Source: Nitrospirales bacterium (GTDB lineage Bacteria > Nitrospirota > Nitrospiria > Nitrospirales > UBA8639). Taken from it: a DNA stretch of 64,000 bases. The notes beneath the pieces were generated by a model. That model worked only from the letters and a program-made list of their open reading frames with translations. It did not search any database and had not been told where the DNA came from. Made by a program: the position numbers and the translations under genes. Within the stretch, counting starts at the first letter, position 1, and each line of letters opens with the position of its first letter. The stretch lies in contig JAHRAQ010000001.1 in the NCBI GenBank assembly GCA_020027205.1, forward strand, positions 1-64,000. Reading direction: 5' to 3'. Shown here one piece after another: positions 25,649 to 33,368 of the stretch.

Positions 25649-26179
25649 ATGCCGCAATTTGACACCCAGTTCTTTCCGTCCCTGATTTTCTGGGAACTGA
25701 TTTCGTTCGGCATTCTGTGCGCGGTCCTGTACAAATTCGCGTTTCCGCCGATTCTCGCGGCCCTGGACGCGCGCGAACAGAAAATCCGTGACAGCCTCGA
25801 ACAGGCGGAACGCCACCGCGCGGAAGCCGAACAACGGTTACAGGACTACGACGCGAAACTGCGGGACGCCGCGCGGGAAGCCGAGGCCGTCGTGGCGGAC
25901 GCCAAAGCCAAGGCCCAGCGCCTGCTGGAAGACAACGAGCGGCGGCTGCGCGCGGAGGCCAAACGCATGAGGGACGAGACCACGCGGGAACTCGAACGGG
26001 AGCGCCGCAAAGCCGCGCAGGAACTTCGGAAAGAAACGGCCAACCTGGCCGTGGCGGTGGCGGAACAAGTCCTGGGCCGAAGTCTCTCCGACGACGACCA
26101 CCGCCGCCTGGCACAAGACGCGCTCCAAGCCGTCGCCGACGGCAACGCCACGGGATTTGTTAACACGGATGGGAAATGA
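25649..26179 (+). CDS. atpF: ATP synthase F0 subunit b
   Basis: 176 aa. One N-terminal membrane helix (LIFWELISFGILCAVLYKFAFPPIL) is followed by a long charged coiled-coil (ALDAREQKIRDSLEQAERHR onward), and it ends in the LAVAVAEQVLGRSLSDDDHRRL segment that contacts subunit delta. It begins 9 bp after atpE. Normally atpH, atpA, atpG, atpD and atpC would follow; here a different ORF overlaps its stop codon, and F1 genes are absent from the window. Confidence 0.95.
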   Translation: MPQFDTQFFPSLIFWELISFGILCAVLYKFAFPPILAALDAREQKIRDSLEQAERHRAEAEQRLQDYDAKLRDAAREAEAVVADAKAKAQRLLEDNERRLRAEAKRMRDETTRELERERRKAAQELRKETANLAVAVAEQVLGRSLSDDDHRRLAQDALQAVADGNATGFVNTDGK

Positions 26180-26760
26180 AAAAAGATGGTGTGAATACCG
26201 CGTTTGATCTTGTGCTGGAAGACATGAGCAAGGTCATTGACAAGATCAAAGCCGAGATCGCCAAGCAAACAGAGGATGGACGATACGATGAAGCGCAAAA
26301 GGCCATGGCTGTCTGTAAAGATTTGGATGCGTTGCGTAGTGAAGTTTCCGAACTCCGCAAGCATTGGATAGAGGGATGTGGAACGTCTAGAACTGCGGAA
26401 AATTCAGTACATCCTCTGGCACAGCGCCGGTCAAGCGGCAAGAGGGGACCTGACAAGAAGCTTTTCATTTCGTTTCCTGAAACTGGACAGAGGATAGACG
26501 GTCCGATTGCTGCCAGAAATTTTGCAGAGGCGATTCGCCTGATGAGGATCGAGGAGGTGAAAAAACTTGATTTGAAACGCAGGAAGCGAAGCAAGGCGTC
26601 CCTAATCACCGAACAACGAGGAACGGACAAAAACAGCGAAAGCCGCATCAAAGTCGGTAACTGCTACATCCTCACCAAATCCACCACAGAGGAAAAGAAA
26701 ACGACTCTGGAGACAATCGCGCGCAAACTCGGCATTAAAATCAGGGTTGAGGTCATCTGA
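26176..26760 (+). CDS. Unknown protein overlapping the atpF stop
   Basis: 194 aa, start ATG overlapping the atpF TGA by four bases (ATGA). The N-terminal 65 residues are a charged helix or coiled-coil (FDLVLEDMSKVIDKIKAEIAK). The middle contains KRGPDKKLFISFPETGQRIDG. A basic segment (KLDLKRRKRSKASL) precedes a C-terminal domain with many strands. Composition is visibly less GC-rich than the neighbours, suggesting foreign origin. I recognise no family. A DNA- or RNA-binding role is possible but only inferred from charge. Confidence 0.65.
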   Translation: MKKDGVNTAFDLVLEDMSKVIDKIKAEIAKQTEDGRYDEAQKAMAVCKDLDALRSEVSELRKHWIEGCGTSRTAENSVHPLAQRRSSGKRGPDKKLFISFPETGQRIDGPIAARNFAEAIRLMRIEEVKKLDLKRRKRSKASLITEQRGTDKNSESRIKVGNCYILTKSTTEEKKTTLETIARKLGIKIRVEVI

Positions 26761-27306
26761 TTAACCCCATGGTCACGGAATGTGAGGTTTCATCACGCAT
26801 CAAAGACACTGGATTCCCGTTTTCACTGGAATGACGGAGAGAGGGCTTGCATGCCGCCGTGAAATGTTGGCCACCGTTTATCCCCGCACAACCCTGCTCC
26901 GGCCTGAATGGACAGAAAACCCGCTGTCGTGACTTGTCTGCACATCCTTTTGCATAATTCCCAGCCACACCTTCCGTCACCTTCGGAGTATTGCCCCCCT
27001 CCGTCATTCCCGACGTTTTTAATCGGGAAGCATTTGCCAAAGGCAAATGCTCCGAAGGTCCATCCTTCTGTTTCCTTCTTTCCGTCTATTGATACCCTGC
27101 AGATGGATTCCGCGTGCGACGGTTTTCCTGTCAATGGACGTCATCAACGCGGAATGACGGAAGGAGGCGGGGCCATCATGCCCTCCCTCCGTCATTCCCG
27201 ACGTTAGTAGTCGGGAATCCATCCTTCTTTTGCCTTGTCCTAACCAGAGAAAGACAACAGAAAGATGGATTCCAGACGAAAGATGTCGGGAATGACGGAG
27301 ATACGT
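26761..27306. repeat. Gene-free stretch with REP-like palindromes and two REPIN-like elements
   Basis: A single arm (GGATTCCCGT, TTTC, ACTGGAATGACGG) is at 26811-26837. A composite element spans 26999-27160. Its left arm GTCATTCCCGACG...ATCGGGAA is interrupted at 27030-27058 by the GCATTTGCCAAAGGCAAATGC palindrome plus TCCGAAGG. Its right side uses the GCG variant (GATGGATTCCGCG and CGCGGAATGACGG). A full standard copy follows at 27187-27299. A fragment CCTTCGGAGTATTGCC is at 26980. No gene was found. Confidence 0.85.
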
Positions 27307-28185
27307 TCACCCCGCTTCCGCACCCCCCCGGCGGTAGCCTTCCAAGTCCAGCGTGACAAACTGAAAGCCGAGGGCGCGTAACTCCCGCGCAATGCGTTCG
27401 CGTCGATCCGGGTCCAGCGCGCGCGGCAGGTCCGTCGGCGGCACTTCGATCCGGGCGACGTCGCCGTGCGTGCGAACGCGCACCTGTCCAAAGCCTTCCT
27501 GTGCGAGCGCTCGCTCGGCCTGCTCCACGCGCCGCAAGGCGTGTTCGGTAATCCTCGTGCCACGGGGAATGCGTGAGGACAGGCAGGCGGCCGCCGGCTT
27601 GTCCCAGTTGGACAGGCCCAGGGCGCCGGCGAGTGCGCGAATCTCCGTTTTGCCGAACCCGGCTTCCACCAGCGGGCTGCGCACGCCGAAGGCCCTGGCC
27701 GCCTCGATGCCGGGGCGGTCATCGCCCAGGTCATCCACGTGGGTGCCATCCACCACGGCGGCGATGCCCGTGTCTTGCTTGATGGGATCAAAGAGTCGAT
27801 ACAGATCGCGTTTGCAATGATAGCATCGCGCGGCGTCGTTGCGCGCAAATTCGTCATGGCGCAGTTGGTTGGTGGACGCCACGATCAGCCGGACCCCGAT
27901 TTCGTCACTCAATCTCCGCACGGCTTTGAACTCCTCCTGCGGAAAAGTGGGCGACACGGCGGTGACAGCGACCGCGCGCGCGCGCAACACGTCCGACGCC
28001 ACTTTGAGCACCAGGGTACTGTCAATCCCTCCGGAAAACGCGACAAGCGCGCCGTCCAGTTCTTGCAGGCCGTGACGCAGCCGCTCCGCCTTGCGGCGAA
28101 GGGCGTCGGGCATGGGCGGGAACTGGCGGCTCGGCAGGGGCGGGAACGGGTGGGTTGTCATTGGTCGGCCTGTCGGAGACGGCAT
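27307..28185 (-). CDS. larE: LarE-like ATP-dependent sulfurtransferase
   Basis: 292 aa of the PP-loop ATP pyrophosphatase family. The P-loop is VAFSGGIDSTLVLKVA near residue 44. A CYHCKRDLY motif near 120 and SNWDKPAAACLSSRIPRGTRIT near 185 are typical of LarE. The cysteine in AACLSSR matches the position of the sacrificed cysteine of the lactobacillus enzyme. LarE inserts sulfur to build the nickel-pincer nucleotide cofactor. larB and larC are not nearby. A shorter start at 28161 is possible. Confidence 0.9.
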   Translation of the reverse strand: MPSPTGRPMTTHPFPPLPSRQFPPMPDALRRKAERLRHGLQELDGALVAFSGGIDSTLVLKVASDVLRARAVAVTAVSPTFPQEEFKAVRRLSDEIGVRLIVASTNQLRHDEFARNDAARCYHCKRDLYRLFDPIKQDTGIAAVVDGTHVDDLGDDRPGIEAARAFGVRSPLVEAGFGKTEIRALAGALGLSNWDKPAAACLSSRIPRGTRITEHALRRVEQAERALAQEGFGQVRVRTHGDVARIEVPPTDLPRALDPDRRERIARELRALGFQFVTLDLEGYRRGGAEAG

Positions 28186-28194
28186 GGACAGCGG

Positions 28195-29247
28195 TCAGGC
28201 GGATGGCGTGCCGAGTTGACCGCAGGCTCCCAGCACGTCACGTCCGCGATGGTGTCGGATAAACACGTCATATCCCTGTTGCCGGAGGATCGTCTGAAAC
28301 GCCGCCACGGCACGTTCTGTCGGCGGACGGAACGGCGTGCCGGGAAACTCGTTAAACGGAATCAGGTTGATTTTACAACGAATGCCCCGCAGCAGTCGGC
28401 TCACGCGCGCGGCATCCTCCGCCGAATCGTTTTCCCCGCGCAGCAGCACATACTCAAACGTCAGCCGGCGGCGGGGCGGCAGGGGGTACGCGCGGCACGC
28501 GGCAAGGAGGTCGGGCAAGGCGTGGAGGCGGTTCATCATCGGCATCAGCCGGTCCCGTTGTTCGGACGTGGACGCATTGAGCGAAATCGCCAGGTTCACG
28601 CCCAGTCGGGCCACGTCGTGCAGGCGTTCGGAAAATCCCGCCGTCGACAGCGTCAGGCGTCGTGCGGGGAACCCCACGCCCCAGTCGGTATTGGTCAGAC
28701 GAAGGACGGCATCCGAGACGGCTTCGACATTGGCCAGCGGCTCGCCCATCCCCATGAACACCAGCGACGTAATCCGCTCCCCGGGCCGCAGGTCGTCCTG
28801 GGCGGTCAACACCTGATCGACAATTTCGTGCGCCTCCAGATTTCTCTTGAGTCCCATCCGTCCCGTGAGGCAAAAACGGCAGTCCAGCGTACACCCCACC
28901 TGGGTGGAGACGCATTGCGTCAGCCGCTTCCCGTCCGGAATCAGCACGCTTTCGATGGTCAGGCCGTCGTCAAGGGCAAACATTAATTTCCGGGTCCCGT
29001 CACGGCTCCGCACCCTCGAGGGAGGGGCCAGGCGACCGATGACGGCTCGGCCCTGCATCATCTCCCGGTCATGCCGGGACAGATTCGTCATCCGGGGAAT
29101 CTCACGAACCCGGCGCTGGTAAATCCACCGCAGCATTTGCCGGGTTCGATACACCGGCCAGCCCCATCGGGCCACGAGGGACGCCATGGTCTCAACATCA
29201 AGCGCGAGCAGGTTGGTTGGAGGCGCGGTGACGGGGGTCATAGCCAT
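28195..29247 (-). CDS. rlmN: Dual-specificity 23S rRNA/tRNA methyltransferase RlmN
   Basis: 350 aa radical SAM enzyme that methylates C2 of adenine 2503 in 23S rRNA and adenine 37 in some tRNAs. The cluster motif CTLDCRFC is preceded by STQVG, and MGMGEPLANVEAV and GVNLAISLNA follow. The methyl-carrying cysteine near the C terminus is probably in VLGACGQL. The gene starts at 29247 and ends 9 bp before the LarE gene. Confidence 0.96.
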   Translation of the reverse strand: MAMTPVTAPPTNLLALDVETMASLVARWGWPVYRTRQMLRWIYQRRVREIPRMTNLSRHDREMMQGRAVIGRLAPPSRVRSRDGTRKLMFALDDGLTIESVLIPDGKRLTQCVSTQVGCTLDCRFCLTGRMGLKRNLEAHEIVDQVLTAQDDLRPGERITSLVFMGMGEPLANVEAVSDAVLRLTNTDWGVGFPARRLTLSTAGFSERLHDVARLGVNLAISLNASTSEQRDRLMPMMNRLHALPDLLAACRAYPLPPRRRLTFEYVLLRGENDSAEDAARVSRLLRGIRCKINLIPFNEFPGTPFRPPTERAVAAFQTILRQQGYDVFIRHHRGRDVLGACGQLGTPSA

Positions 29248-29633
29248 GGGGACACAACCGCAAGGCCGCCCACCCTAGCACGGGCGAAACGGCCCCGACA
29301 AGAATGGCCGCAGAGGCCCCCGCCAGCCGCCGGACACTCCCATGGGGGCCGCCTCTATTACAGAGCCAAGTGCCGTCTGTTCCAGACAGAGACCGTGACG
29401 CTGATCTGCTCAATCACGGAGCGCGCCTATATTGCATACGAGAAAAAACCAGCACTAAATGTAGGCTTGCAAAAACGGTTTAATTGTAAAGCATCGCCTA
29501 TGAAACATGCTGGATATTGCCATTGGATTCTCATATAAATTTTGATAATTTACTGCATTGAAAACTTGCAATCTTTTTTGTTGACATGCTTTAGCGTAGA
29601 TGCTATAAGCAAGCACAAGCATGAAGATTCCCC
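29248..29633. other. Intergenic stretch with a shift to AT-rich sequence
   Basis: The first 150 bp resemble host GC-rich DNA; from about 29410 the sequence turns AT-rich, ending with the promoter at 29581-29609. No open frame with a ribosome-binding site was found. The composition step marks one edge of a small region that carries the HARE-HTH and lysine-rich genes. Confidence 0.5.
29581..29609 (+). promoter_or_regulatory. Strong promoter for the HARE-HTH gene
   Basis: Perfect TTGACA (29581-29586), 17-bp spacer, TATAAG (29604-29609). The coding start at 29634 lies about 25 bp downstream. Confidence 0.8.
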
Positions 29634-30152
29634 ATGGAAGACGGCAAAAACGAACTGAAGGATATTGTGGTTGGGCTGGAGCAGCGCATCACTGCGTACG
29701 AGACCAAACTCAAGGACCTGAAGAAAAAAAGGGAGCGCATCAATGAGGAAATGGCGACCATTGAGAAATACGTGGAGTTGGCAAGAACTCTCTACCGAGT
29801 GGAGGCTGACAAGGCGAAACTGGCCAGCCTCTCCAGCCAGATTATTTCGGATAAGACAGGGGAACTCCCGGTACCGGTCACGGACGTCACGGATCAATCC
29901 AGGGAAATCCTTCTGGGTCGAAGCAAGTACGTCGGGATGAGCGCCCCGGATGGAGCATTTGTCATTTTACGGGAAACGAAGCGGCCGATGCATGCCAAGG
30001 AATTATGGCAGCGTCTCATTGGGGGCGGGATGCAAATTCGGGGGAAAACGCCGGTGACGTCCATTGCCACGTCCCTCAAACGAGACCCCAGGTTTAAAAA
30101 AGTCGCGCCCAATACCTTTGAGAGCGTTGACTCCGTCGCACATGAACGATGA
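29634..30152 (+). CDS. Coiled-coil and HARE-HTH winged-helix protein
   Basis: 172 aa. Residues 1-65 are a long amphipathic helix (LKDIVVGLEQRITAYETKLK and onward) able to form a coiled-coil. The C-terminal 70 residues match the HARE-HTH winged-helix pattern: RPMHAKELWQRLIGGGMQIRG, then ATSLKRDPRFKKVAPNTFE. This domain binds DNA or chromatin-linked factors and occurs in bacterial restriction and regulatory proteins. It is driven by a strong promoter and followed by two genes for tiny lysine-rich proteins. Composition suggests acquisition by transfer. Confidence 0.82.
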   Translation: MEDGKNELKDIVVGLEQRITAYETKLKDLKKKRERINEEMATIEKYVELARTLYRVEADKAKLASLSSQIISDKTGELPVPVTDVTDQSREILLGRSKYVGMSAPDGAFVILRETKRPMHAKELWQRLIGGGMQIRGKTPVTSIATSLKRDPRFKKVAPNTFESVDSVAHER

Positions 30153-30260
30153 CGCGACCGGCGGATGGTTGACCGGTCACTGCAAATGAGCATGCGCCTG
30201 ATGATGACAAGGTTCGAGAGTCGTAATCACCATCACAGCCCTGGAAGGAGGTGAGGCATT

Positions 30261-30374
30261 ATGGCCGTCAGAAGAAAGAAGAAAGCCGCGAAGAAGAAGG
30301 CTCCCGCCAGGAAGAAGAAAGCCGCCAAGAGGAAAACCGCCAAGAGGAAAACCGCCAGAAAACAGAGACGGTAG
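30261..30374 (+). CDS. 37-residue lysine/arginine/alanine-rich protein (nucleoid-protein-like tail)
   Basis: Starts MAVRRKKKAAKKKAPARKKK and continues with KRKTA units to a terminal RKQRR. Almost two thirds of residues are Lys or Arg. An ideal Shine-Dalgarno (AAGGAGGTGA) is placed before the ATG, which makes translation very likely. Composition matches the C-terminal tails of bacterial histone H1-like and HU-like proteins (PAKKKA-type repeats), but here the tail stands alone. Binding to DNA or RNA by charge is inferred. A hairpin at 30396-30423 follows. Confidence 0.75.
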   Translation: MAVRRKKKAAKKKAPARKKKAAKRKTAKRKTARKQRR

Positions 30375-30805
30375 TTCCCGCCGTTGCAGTACCATGCTGG
30401 GAGCGGCACAGTCTGCTCCCAGCCCCTCTTTGAAGTTTCCATCACGATTGATGCCGCCGTTGGCCGTCTCCCCGACCCGTTGTTTTCCGATCCTTCGTCG
30501 CGTGATTGTGTTCATCGTTCGGACCGCAAAACACGGCGCGCGCCGCACCGCGTAACAGAAAAACGGCACGCGCGATTCATGGCGAATGGATTGACGCGCA
30601 TCACGCCGTCGATGCATGAGGAAAAATTTTTTGACATGTGATGCCGGTGTTGATGACAGACCATCATGAATGCATATCAAAAAAAGTATTGATTTTTTTT
30701 CCGAAAGAACGTAAGACATGTCGAACGATGACGGAAAATGATGACGGCGTTCGATAGCATCACGCGGCAGCGGCGTCGAACACATTCCGAAAGGGGGTGA
30801 TTCTG
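30375..30805. other. Spacer between the two lysine-rich genes, AT-rich in part
   Basis: A hairpin (GCTGGGAGC, 10-nt loop, GCTCCCAGC, then CCCTCTTT; 30396-30431) probably ends the first small gene. TTTTTTGACA at 30629-30638 and runs of A and T at 30676-30700 suggest a promoter region for the second, but I cannot fix a -10 box. No further gene was seen. Confidence 0.45.
30396..30431 (+). terminator. Candidate terminator after the first lysine-rich gene
   Basis: Nine-bp stem GCTGGGAGC/GCTCCCAGC, then the pyrimidine run CCCTCTTT. The T-tract is short, so strength is uncertain. Confidence 0.5.
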
Positions 30806-30937
30806 TTGGCGAAAGCAAGGAGAAGAAAGAAGGCTCCGGCCAAGAAAAAGGCGGCGAAGAAGAAAGCCCCCGCCAGGAAGAAGAAGGCTTCGAAGAAAAA
30901 GGCCAGGAGAAAAAAAGCGTCAAGGCGAAGTCGGTAA
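30806..30937 (+). CDS. 43-residue lysine/arginine/alanine-rich protein, paralogue of the 30261 gene
   Basis: Starts at TTG, giving an N terminus MAKARRRKKAPAKKKAAKKK that parallels the first small protein, and ends RRKKASRRSR. GGGGGTGA lies 5 bases before the TTG, which decides the start over the in-frame GTG at 30797. The AKKKAP/ARKKKA repeats are those of histone-like tails. A 12-bp terminator hairpin begins 23 bp after the stop, so this is an independent gene and not the start of lipB. Confidence 0.75.
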   Translation: MAKARRRKKAPAKKKAAKKKAPARKKKASKKKARRKKASRRSR

Positions 30938-30959
30938 CGATGCTTCGCGCTGAACAGGC

Positions 30960-30996
30960 GGCGGAAGAAGGGTCTCCTTCTTCCGCCGTTGTTTTC
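30960..30996 (+). terminator. Rho-independent terminator of the second lysine-rich gene
   Basis: Perfect 12-bp stem GGCGGAAGAAGG/CCTTCTTCCGCC with a GTCT loop, followed by GTTGTTTT. Confidence 0.8.
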
Positions 30997-31035
30997 CATG
31001 ACCGCCCTTCGTCATTGTCCCGAACACAGGCCCCG

Positions 31036-31869
31036 ATGCTCCGTCACGTACGCGCGCGCCCCGGCCACGCCGGCGACGTGGTCTCCATCGAATGCATGGA
31101 ATACGAGGCCGCCCGCCGCCTGCAATGGCGTCTTCGCGATGAACGAATCGCGGAAACACTCCCTGACACTCTGGTCCTTCTGGAACATGAGCCGGTGATG
31201 ACACTGGGCCGGACCACACAGCCCGCGCATTGGCGTCGTCGAACAAACACACCGACCCGGCGCGGGATTCCGATACAGCAGAGCGAGCGCGGCGGGTCCG
31301 TGACCTATCACGGCCCCGGACAAGTGGTGGGCTATCCCGTGTTGAAACTCCGGAATTTCTGCTCCGGGCCGAAAGTCTACGTCCGTCTGTTGGAAGAGGT
31401 CGTCATTCGCGTTCTGGCGGAATGGGGAATCACGGGGTCCCGCATGGACGCGCGACCCGGCGTCTGGGTGCGTGCCGCTCATGCCGGCGGGGCGCCGGCC
31501 AAAATCGCATTCATGGGCGTGAACATCACCCGTGGGGTGACCACGCATGGTTTTGCGCTGAACGTCACGGTCGACCTTGAACCATTTCACGACATTCTGC
31601 CGTGCGGCATCGCAGGGTGCCGCGTGACCTCCATGGCCGCAATCCTGAACACCCCGTGCTCAACCGGCGTCGTCCGTGAACAGATTGCCCGGCATTTCGG
31701 AGACGTCTTCGGACTGCGTTGGAAGGCATCCCGCACGGAGAATCTCGCCGCCGGTGTCGGTGTCGGTGTCGGTGATGGTGATGGTGATGGTGTCGCCGTC
31801 GGTGTCGGTGCCGCCGCCGGTGTCGGTGACGGTGTCGCCGCCGCCGTTACACGCCCCAGCCGCCGCTGA
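31036..31869 (+). CDS. lipB: Lipoyl(octanoyl) transferase
   Basis: 277 aa; transfers octanoyl groups from ACP to lipoyl domains. Family motifs: LLEHEPVMTLGR, RGGSVTYHGPGQVVGYPVL, the catalytic lysine in APAKIAFMGV, HGFALNV, and the catalytic cysteine in PCGIAG near residue 195. I start at 31036 because the longer frame from 30940 would run through a terminator hairpin. The last 45 residues are Gly/Val/Asp/Ala repeats, encoded by a hexamer-repeat tract at 31753-31846. Its 3' end overlaps the convergent SDR gene by 23 bp. Confidence 0.93.
   Translation: MLRHVRARPGHAGDVVSIECMEYEAARRLQWRLRDERIAETLPDTLVLLEHEPVMTLGRTTQPAHWRRRTNTPTRRGIPIQQSERGGSVTYHGPGQVVGYPVLKLRNFCSGPKVYVRLLEEVVIRVLAEWGITGSRMDARPGVWVRAAHAGGAPAKIAFMGVNITRGVTTHGFALNVTVDLEPFHDILPCGIAGCRVTSMAAILNTPCSTGVVREQIARHFGDVFGLRWKASRTENLAAGVGVGVGDGDGDGVAVGVGAAAGVGDGVAAAVTRPSRR
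31753..31846 (+). repeat. GGTGTC/GGTGAT short tandem repeat within lipB
   Basis: Imperfect array of GGTGTC, GGTGAT and GCCGCC hexamers covering the C-terminal extension of lipB. Such arrays are prone to copy-number change; all visible units keep the reading frame. Confidence 0.8.
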
Positions 31870-32611
31870 CGTGCAGCGTCGTGCCCGTCACGTAGCGGGC
31901 CTCATCGGACAGCAGATACCGGACGGCCGAGACGACGTCGGAGACGCCGCCGATGTACCCCGCCGGAATGTGCCTGGTCATGCCGTCGAGTTCTCCCGGC
32001 GGCGCGCTTCCCGAATCGATAAACCCCGGCGCAATCGCGTTGACCGTAATCCCATCCGGGGCCAGCAGTTTCGCCAGCGTCTTGGTCAGGATCAGGACGC
32101 CCGCCTTGGCGATGTAATGCGCCGTGACCATCGGCTGGGCTTCCATCTTGTCCGCGTTGGCCATGCCGAACGTAATGATGCGGCCGTGTTTCCGGGTTTT
32201 CATGCCGGGGGCGACCGCCCGTGCCAGATAAAAAACCGGGTGGAGGTTGTTGGCGAACATGTCGTTCCAGCCCGCCGGTGTTTCATCGAACAACGGCACC
32301 CGATGATACGGCCCCGCGCCGTTCACCAGGACGTCGATCCTTCCCCACCGGGTTTCCACCTGTCTGACCAGATCGTCGCACGCCGCGGGGTCCGACACAT
32401 CGCAGCACAGGGCCAGCCCCTGCCCGCCCCGTTCCGTCACGGCCCGGATAGTGGCGTCCGCGTCGCGCGCGCTGGTTCGATAGCAAATGGCCAGCGCCCA
32501 TCCCCGCGCCGCCAGATCCAGGGCGATGCCCTTCCCGATGCCGCGCGCCCCGCCGGTGATGAGCGCCACGCGGCGCGCCGGCCGGCGTTGACGATCCGCG
32601 TCGTTACTCAT
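31847..32611 (-). CDS. Short-chain dehydrogenase/reductase, possibly pteridine-reductase-like
   Basis: 254 aa. The Rossmann motif is ALITGGARGIGKGIAL near residue 15, followed by CDVSD and VNGAGPYHRVP. The active-site Tyr and Lys are in AHYIAKAG near residue 165, and NAIAPGFIDSG follows. The usual catalytic serine region reads ITFGMANADK, with no serine at the expected spot but an aspartate nearby. That is seen in some dihydropteridine-type reductases. The start ATG at 32611 overlaps the end of the upstream gene. Confidence 0.88.
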   Translation of the reverse strand: MSNDADRQRRPARRVALITGGARGIGKGIALDLAARGWALAICYRTSARDADATIRAVTERGGQGLALCCDVSDPAACDDLVRQVETRWGRIDVLVNGAGPYHRVPLFDETPAGWNDMFANNLHPVFYLARAVAPGMKTRKHGRIITFGMANADKMEAQPMVTAHYIAKAGVLILTKTLAKLLAPDGITVNAIAPGFIDSGSAPPGELDGMTRHIPAGYIGGVSDVVSAVRYLLSDEARYVTGTTLHVSGGWGV

Positions 32612-33368
32612 GGCGCGGCCCATGGCGCTGGAGTACCGCGTGCAACACGTTGGCCGTGCGCGTCGACAACGTCGCGGACCCCGCCCCGGCGCGGTCGCGC
32701 ATCATGGCCCGCACGTCGTCAAAGGTGTCGAGATCGCGTTCACGATCCAGCCGTTCCACGGTCAGCCCCAGCCTGTCGGCGCGCGTCAGGCTTTGATCCA
32801 GCACATGTTCGGTTGACCACGGCATGGCATCGAAGAGCGCGGGGACGGGCCGCGTCAGTCCCACCAGATAATACCCCCCGTCTTCGGCGGGTCCAAACAC
32901 CACGTCGTGCGACCGCAACGCTTCGCGCGCGCGCGTGTAATGTCGACGGGCAAGCGCGGGCGTATCCGTTCCGACCAGCACCGCGGACCGGTGGCCGCGC
33001 GCGAGCACGTGGGTCAGGGCATGATGCATGCGTTGTCCAAGATCCTCCCCCGTCTGATCGCACCATTGCACACGATGCCGGCTCGCCAGCGCCAGAAAAA
33101 ACGGATGCTCTTTGCCGGGCGCGCAGGCGACGTAGATCTCGAAGTCCCGAAGCGACCGGGCGCCTTCCACGGCATCCATGACCAGACTGCCCTGCAGCGT
33201 CGCCGCTTCGTCCGGGGTCAGCGGGGGGCACATGCGCGTTTTCACCGCGCCGGGCACCGGCGCTTTGGCAAAAATAATAATCGCGTCTTCCGCGAGCACC
33301 GCGCGCGGGGCGCCGCGTCGTGACCGACGGGCGCGGGACGGCGATGAAGATTTACCGGATCGCGGCAT
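32604..33368 (-). CDS. TIGR04282-type nucleotide-diphospho-sugar transferase-fold protein
   Basis: 254 aa. IIIFAKAPVPGAVKTRM near residue 30 is the diagnostic N-terminal motif of the DUF2064/TIGR04282 family. It is followed by QTGEDLGQRMHHAL, VLVGTDTPAL and FGPAEDGGYYLVGL. The fold resembles CofC/GT-A nucleotidyltransferases. Family members often sit beside a TIGR04283 glycosyltransferase and have been linked to arsenosugar synthesis; that is the case here, with a 17-bp gene overlap. The actual substrate is unknown. Confidence 0.9.
   Translation of the reverse strand: MPRSGKSSSPSRARRSRRGAPRAVLAEDAIIIFAKAPVPGAVKTRMCPPLTPDEAATLQGSLVMDAVEGARSLRDFEIYVACAPGKEHPFFLALASRHRVQWCDQTGEDLGQRMHHALTHVLARGHRSAVLVGTDTPALARRHYTRAREALRSHDVVFGPAEDGGYYLVGLTRPVPALFDAMPWSTEHVLDQSLTRADRLGLTVERLDRERDLDTFDDVRAMMRDRAGAGSATLSTRTANVLHAVLQRHGPRHE

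Noticed and set aside
30940..31035. Upstream extension of lipB from the ATG at 30940
   Set aside because: It would run through a strong terminator hairpin at 30960-30996, and its residues are not part of the LipB family.
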